From Zancudomyces culisetae (lineage: Eukaryota > Kickxellomycota > Harpellomycetes > Harpellales > Legeriomycetaceae), in assembly GCA_001969505.1 (NCBI GenBank), contig LSSK01001383.1, positions 1-49,242 of the forward strand: DNA of 49,242 nt, given 5' to 3'. The translations under genes were made by a program, and so were the position numbers. Positions 43,939-49,242 of this stretch are shown here, piece after piece. The first letter of the stretch is position 1, and every line of letters begins with the position of its first letter. A model generated the notes under the pieces. That model was given only the letters and a program-made list of their open reading frames with translations. It was not told where the DNA came from and searched no databases.

Positions 43939-45635
43939 TATTTAGATTATAATAGTACACACATTAGTTTTTGTCTGTACCTTCACATTCCTTTTATACT
44001 GCCAATTCATTATTTGTGTTATTTAGAACTGCAATTAAAGTTGTTTACAGTTGAACTATTAGCACTAAATTTTATGGCAAAAATATACATGGATAAAATA
44101 TTCACGTGAATAAAAATACACTCACTTAATGCAATACTATTGGATTTCTAATCAAAAAAAAAAACAATGGAAATTAGTTTGGGAATTTTGAAAAAACAAA
44201 TAACACATGACCAAAAAACAAGAAAACGTCGCCAGGAGTCGAGTCATCAATGCTTTCTCAATAATAGAGATTGTTTTTGGGAAGCAAATAAACAACAAAC
44301 AGACGATATCTTAGAGTCGCAAATGTTGGAGGGGGGAGGGGGGTTGATATTGGGGGAGAAATATTAAAAACTCAAACATATAATGGAGTATAAAAGTGTT
44401 GGTGCTTGAATTACAAATAAGCCTCAAAAATATGTGTAATTGTTATTCTATGAAAATAACCAAGATGCTGAGCACCGCCAAAAAATCAGAGCTATTTGGG
44501 TATCCAAAGTATATAGTTTCACATATTATGTGTTGGAAAAGATAAAGTTGCAGGATCAGCAATGAAATTACAAAACAAAGGGAGTCAGAAAAAGAAGTTG
44601 GAATAACCCTTGCCACACTTATTTTCTTTAAAGTACATCGAGATCCAAACTTCACTCCAAGACCAAATTAAAATCAAAATAATCTCTGGAAACGCTTGGG
44701 TTTATATCAGTTTTATAAAGTAACTATGTATTGATTTTATTGATCAACAAACAAAAAAAGGTAAGAGTTGAGAGCACAACCCCCTAGCAAAATGGATCGA
44801 AGGTATCTTTTTGTTGGAATTTGACAAATGTTTTGTTGAGGTCACAAGATTAAATAAACATAACATTAATAGCTGTCAATAAAACTGTTAAAAGTAGGTT
44901 TGCATGAATTCTAAAACACGTGGGAGGCTCAAAATAATACTTGAATTAATGTGAAAAAGCTTAATAAAAATAAAAAGTAGGCTTTTATATACTGTTTTTA
45001 AATTTATTCCAGGTTAATAGTTTAGCCCGTTTCTTAAAAACTAAATAGGTTTCAATTTTTTAGAATGCGTGTTATAACACAAAATAGTACCATTAATAAG
45101 TAAAATATAATAGCTTAGACTTTTGTAAAGTAACTCATCTTGGGTTGTTTTAGTTCAATTTTATTTGTGTAAACTGAAAACTCCCCAAAAGGATGCCAGA
45201 CAATCGTCAAGAGTTTCCAAGAGTTGTAAATATATAATTATTTGGGAACCTAAATATTTAGACTGGAGACCGAGTAGTTTATTCTCATTAAATATTAACT
45301 CGTAAAAGTCCTATTGTATCATAGTCTAGAACATTAAATGATTAGAATTTACTGAGTTGGCTAAACTTATGGGTAACTCGGGAGGTTTCTATCATTTGGT
45401 TTTCCTAAGGCTATTCTATTGGATAAATATCAAAATATACAAGAAAAAATCCTACAGTCAAGAAAAACGACCACCTTAAGATCTACCTGAATTGTGTTGT
45501 TCCAGGTACGTTTTTTAGGGCTGAGATCTATCTCTTGCAGTCAAAACGTACATATTCAAATGCTTCTGTACTCGTTGAAATGAAAACCATTTACTATTCT
45601 ACCCAGCAGTTTAGTAATTATTCCAGACAATTGTC
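43939..45635. other. Gene-free region between glucoamylase and ankyrin gene
   Basis: About 1.7 kb, AT-rich, with a G-rich patch near 44330-44358. Short frames on both strands show no family signature. It holds the glucoamylase promoter and the 3' end of the ankyrin gene. Confidence 0.5.
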
Positions 45636-48600
45636 TCAATAAAATGAGGGTTGTCGAAATTTCATCCACCTTTTTTTGACCACCATTGTCTTGCACTCAC
45701 AGAAATTGATCAAGTCATGATCGTTTGTATCTTTTGCAACCTCCATGATAGATGCGGTATATGAATGTACATTAGCACCATGTTTTATCAACAGTTTGAT
45801 CATTTCTAAATTTTTATGATGACATGCTTCCTTGATTCCAAAATCCCTGTTTAGAATCAAATTAGGATTTTTTTCAAACAATAATTTTAATATTTCGAGA
45901 TTATTGTTTTTACAGGCTTGTATGACTCCACTATGAAACCCCATTTGTATTTCTGCTCCTTTTTCAAATAAAATCCTCAACATTTCTATATTGTTGTTTT
46001 TAATAGTTTTGATCAGCCCGCTATTGTATACATTTTCCAATTTTGCCCCCTTTTCAAATACCAGTTTTAACATTTCCACATTATTCGATCTACAGGCGAT
46101 GTAAATGAAGTCCAATTCGCAGTTATAAAATGTAGTGGTATCTTTTAAAAGCAATTTAACAACGTCTATCTTGTTTTTATCAATGGAAGATTGAAGTAAG
46201 TATGAATCACCACAAATACCAGGACAACAAGTCAACATTAACTGTAATGTTTCGATGTCGTCTAGGTTAACATACTTTAAATATTTTGAATACCAGTATA
46301 TTTTTGCACCATGTAGTAATAGTAACCTGATAATTTCAGCGTTCTTTTCTTTGAGAGCTGTTTGCAGCACATCTGTATTTCCATGAACACTTAATCCATT
46401 TTCCAATAACAGTTTCACAACCTCGATATCATGATTTTTAATGAAAGGATTTAGTATATCAGTGTGGTTGGTGAAACTGATCTTGCAAGTTAATAGTATT
46501 TTCAGCAATTCAGTATTATTTAATCTAATTGCGATCTCTATCCCATCCAATAAATCGCAATTCTGGATGGGCTCACCCTTTTCAAGCAAGGCTTTAGTAA
46601 TTTTGTATTTTTCGACATGATCAAAGCTATCATGACGCAAAAATGAATCATTTTGTGCTTTTTCTCGTTCCTTTGTACATGATTGATTTTTTTTCTCTAA
46701 TACTCCTAAACTATCATAGTAGTCAAGAATCATTTTTACCAATTCAATATCTTCAGTCAAGCATGCATACTCTAACTGATGATGACGGACGCCTTCTATC
46801 GCAGCATTGTTATCCAATAGATATTTCAATGTTCTTTTGAAACCCAATCTACATGCGATTCTGACTCCATTCCGATTTGGATCACTCAGATCAACTCCAT
46901 TTTCCACCAATAATTTAACCATATCAAAGTTACCTAGTAAACACGCCATGCTAATACAAGGATATCCAGGATTATTGGGTACAACACCTCCATTTCTAAT
47001 CCAGTGCTCCAGTACCTCAACCTTATCTGATTCACAGGCCTCTATAAATCCATCCGATTCTTTACCAAACTTGGCGCCTTTACTGATAAAGTAATCAATC
47101 CAATCAATATCACCTGCTTTATATGCTGTTCTTAAAATTAAACCATCAGCTGAATTAACATCCATTCCATATTCAATCAACAGTTTTAAAACTTCAAAGT
47201 TTAGGTTAACCAATCCTGATTTTACTAGCTCATAATGCCAATCATTCAGCACTTCTACATCCTTTTCGTATCCCAACTCATTCGTTTCATCATGTTCAGT
47301 ATACTCGAATGTATTTTGCAGATCATTCTCTACAATGTAACGTATGATTTCAGATATTTTTTTATAACAGAAATCCTTAGTACCGTAACACCAACCAAAA
47401 TAAGTATACTTTTCGTAATATGAATCTACATATTCAAAGGCTTTTTTCCTTCTTGAATTCATAATTGCTATTACTCTTTCGAATGAATCCTGATGCCTAA
47501 AAATATTCCCAAATCTAAAATTTTTGTCATTGATAGAATGTGAATTGATTCGGCAAATTTGAAAAAGACAAACTAGCGTTTTACTAAATCCCAGCCTCGT
47601 TCTAACCCTATCCTCGTTTCTTGAAGCTATGGAATCGGCCTTGTCTTTATTGAACTCTTTTAGTCGCTCTGCTATCTCGGAATTTTTGATACGACACAGA
47701 TTTTCAATAACATTCTGATTCGCTAGTTCAACCGGAGCACCATTTTCCAATAACAACCGCAACATATTTGTATCTTTATTTTTGATTGCAATTAATATCC
47801 CTTGAAAATGAGGCGAATTAAAATCCACTCCAGCTTCGATAAGTAGTTTGAAAGTTTTGACATCTCCACATTTGACTATTTCCTCTAAACAGGAAACACT
47901 CACAGTATTTGGATACTTTTTTATAATTTCCTGTACCAATTCGTATTCTTTCTTTTCTATAACTGTTCTCAAAGCATTTTCATCCAACTCTCCCTCCAGT
48001 TTATTGCTGTGGTTTAATAGAAGTCTTATGAGATCAACATTACCATATACATACGCTATACTTGTCATTTTTTGGACATTCTCTGAACTTGGATCCACTT
48101 TGAAAAAATATTCTTTGACTAAACTCTCGTTTTTATAGAGGACCGCTTCATCGAACAGTATTTGATGGTGTATATCATTAGAGAGGTTATCCTTAAGATT
48201 TTGCAATAGTTCCTTTCCACCAAAATATCTTGAATAGTATGAACACAGCTTATAAATAAGCATATCTAGACTATTTGTCGAAGCATACCTCCCGACAATA
48301 CTAACAAGATCCGAAAACGTGCCACAATGCTTACTTTTAATCAATTTTACATCCTGAGCAGAAAATTTTGTTTTGATTTTTATATTCAGAACCCTTTTTA
48401 GCAGTTCAGAATCATTCAATTGGCATACTGCATATATACACATTGGTATACAACAGATTATAGTTTTACTATCAATACATTTGATCTCTCTTTCAACAAA
48501 GCGAGAAAATCCTTTAGGAAACTCAATTTTGCTACAGCAGAGATCTACCAAGCCTTCAATATGTTCATTACCAAAACTTGTGTCTATTTTGTTCAATAGT

Positions 48601-49154
48601 CTTTGCAAATTCGATTGTGTAGTTATCAATGGCCTGATATAAAGTGAGTCAGAAATGTTGATTTCCGTTAATGATTTTTTTGATTCATTCTCTTTTGAAA
48701 ATAATTTACTTGTATCAATATCTAGATATTGATCCTCTTTCATAAATAAAGTTCCCTTATATACAACCTTTGTAGTGTTCCTATCAATCACCACATACAT
48801 TTTTAGAATTTCTTTAAAAATATTTCTCCATTTGTAATCGAACGCCAGGAATAGAACAAATCCGTAATCCAGATTCTTGATTTTGCTCAAAACTAATCTT
48901 CCAACATTTTCATTCATATTTATTCGTGTATGTTTTTTGAGTATGTTTTTTAGCCTGAACATATGTCTACCTTCCAAACCTGATAAAACATATTGAAGTA
49001 TGTACTTGCTAGTGGGGTCCACTTGTTGTGTGGCATAGTGCACATTTTTGTTCAAGAGTGATATCTGAGGATTTTGGGCAAGTATAAATATGGTTGACAG
49101 GATGCTTGCTGGAAGTTTGTTAAAAAGACTGTTGCCGTTATTTGTGGTATCCAT
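45636..49154 (-). CDS. Large ankyrin-repeat protein with F-box-like N-terminus
   Basis: A single exon of 1172 residues. The start (NKLPASILSTIFILAQNPQISLLNKNVHY) has the LP-x2-IL-x2-IF...LLNK pattern of an F-box-like or related N-terminal motif found on fungal ankyrin proteins. About 200 residues later, ankyrin-type units of ~33 residues appear, with signatures such as LLENGAPVELANQN, LLIEYGMDVNSADG, KLLVENGVDLSDPN and KLLIKHGANVHSYT. They continue almost to the C-terminus, broken by a charged insertion at about 530-610. Many units have the form D/N-x-E-(M/I)-L-(K/R)-x-L-(L/F)-E-K-G-A. No signal peptide or membrane span. If the N-terminus is an F-box, it would recruit targets to an SCF ubiquitin ligase. 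Such families expand strongly in some early-diverging fungi. The start is 88 bp from the window end; only AT-rich sequence follows. Confidence 0.88.
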   Translation of the reverse strand: MDTTNNGNSLFNKLPASILSTIFILAQNPQISLLNKNVHYATQQVDPTSKYILQYVLSGLEGRHMFRLKNILKKHTRINMNENVGRLVLSKIKNLDYGFVLFLAFDYKWRNIFKEILKMYVVIDRNTTKVVYKGTLFMKEDQYLDIDTSKLFSKENESKKSLTEINISDSLYIRPLITTQSNLQRLLNKIDTSFGNEHIEGLVDLCCSKIEFPKGFSRFVEREIKCIDSKTIICCIPMCIYAVCQLNDSELLKRVLNIKIKTKFSAQDVKLIKSKHCGTFSDLVSIVGRYASTNSLDMLIYKLCSYYSRYFGGKELLQNLKDNLSNDIHHQILFDEAVLYKNESLVKEYFFKVDPSSENVQKMTSIAYVYGNVDLIRLLLNHSNKLEGELDENALRTVIEKKEYELVQEIIKKYPNTVSVSCLEEIVKCGDVKTFKLLIEAGVDFNSPHFQGILIAIKNKDTNMLRLLLENGAPVELANQNVIENLCRIKNSEIAERLKEFNKDKADSIASRNEDRVRTRLGFSKTLVCLFQICRINSHSINDKNFRFGNIFRHQDSFERVIAIMNSRRKKAFEYVDSYYEKYTYFGWCYGTKDFCYKKISEIIRYIVENDLQNTFEYTEHDETNELGYEKDVEVLNDWHYELVKSGLVNLNFEVLKLLIEYGMDVNSADGLILRTAYKAGDIDWIDYFISKGAKFGKESDGFIEACESDKVEVLEHWIRNGGVVPNNPGYPCISMACLLGNFDMVKLLVENGVDLSDPNRNGVRIACRLGFKRTLKYLLDNNAAIEGVRHHQLEYACLTEDIELVKMILDYYDSLGVLEKKNQSCTKEREKAQNDSFLRHDSFDHVEKYKITKALLEKGEPIQNCDLLDGIEIAIRLNNTELLKILLTCKISFTNHTDILNPFIKNHDIEVVKLLLENGLSVHGNTDVLQTALKEKNAEIIRLLLLHGAKIYWYSKYLKYVNLDDIETLQLMLTCCPGICGDSYLLQSSIDKNKIDVVKLLLKDTTTFYNCELDFIYIACRSNNVEMLKLVFEKGAKLENVYNSGLIKTIKNNNIEMLRILFEKGAEIQMGFHSGVIQACKNNNLEILKLLFEKNPNLILNRDFGIKEACHHKNLEMIKLLIKHGANVHSYTASIMEVAKDTNDHDLINFCECKTMVVKKRWMKFRQPSFY

Positions 49155-49242
49155 TTTGTCGTAAGTCGTTAATTCTTATTCCTTCCCTTCGATGTTAGTT
49201 TGTTAGTGATTAAAGTAATGCGATTTAAATTAACAAGTCCAC

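Noticed and set aside
44167-44367. 66-codon open frame near the G-rich patch
   Set aside because: No family signature, low complexity, and it ends in a G-run artefact.
1-49242. CRISPR array, rRNA genes, bacterial operon features
   Set aside because: No regularly spaced repeats, no rRNA-like sequence, and the genes are eukaryotic with introns.

Overview
This is an AT-rich nuclear contig from a fungus. The genes are eukaryotic, with short GT-AG introns of about 70-180 nt. They include an SSU-processome protein, a peroxisomal carrier, AP-2 alpha, a complex I assembly factor and a tRNA-queuosine protein. NDUFAF3, QTRT2 and a seven-exon alpha-adaptin argue against budding yeasts of the Saccharomyces type. 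The AT-rich, ankyrin-rich and secreted-protein-rich flanks fit an early-diverging lineage, perhaps Zoopagomycota and possibly gut fungi related to Smittium. That placement is inference with low confidence.

Layout. (1) 1-9.5 kb is a repeat-rich accessory region. It holds an inverted repeat with 1.6-kb arms (1-1624 and 4800-6419) around a 3.2-kb loop. Each arm carries a small secreted-protein gene (the left copy is cut by the window edge) and a broken short gene. The loop holds another secreted-protein gene that appears frameshifted by a 7-bp tandem repeat. A diverged third relative of the broken short gene sits at 9131. (2) 10.7-32.1 kb is a housekeeping block: UTP12/DIP2 (+) convergent with a PMP47-type carrier (-), CUE3/ASCC2 (-), a mitochondrial 3-hydroxyacyl-CoA dehydrogenase (+), NDUFAF3 (+), AP-2 alpha (+), an unknown basic protein (-) and QTRT2 (+). 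I rebuilt exon structures for PMP47, CUE3, NDUFAF3, AP-2 alpha and QTRT2 from splice sites, phase and family conservation. (3) 34-49.2 kb is a second accessory block with long gaps: a secreted Thr/Ala/Ser-rich repeat protein, a 1391-residue Kin1/MARK-like kinase with an insertion before the DFG motif, a membrane-anchored GH15 glucoamylase-like protein and a 1172-residue ankyrin-repeat protein.

No operon-like logic is expected. The housekeeping genes serve ribosome biogenesis and stalled-ribosome rescue (UTP12, CUE3), fatty-acid metabolism (PMP47, HADH), complex I assembly (NDUFAF3), endocytosis (AP-2) and tRNA modification (QTRT2). The flanks are dominated by secreted or lineage-variable families, as expected for fast-evolving host-interaction or surface functions. 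I saw no convincing tRNA, rRNA, CRISPR array or intact transposase.
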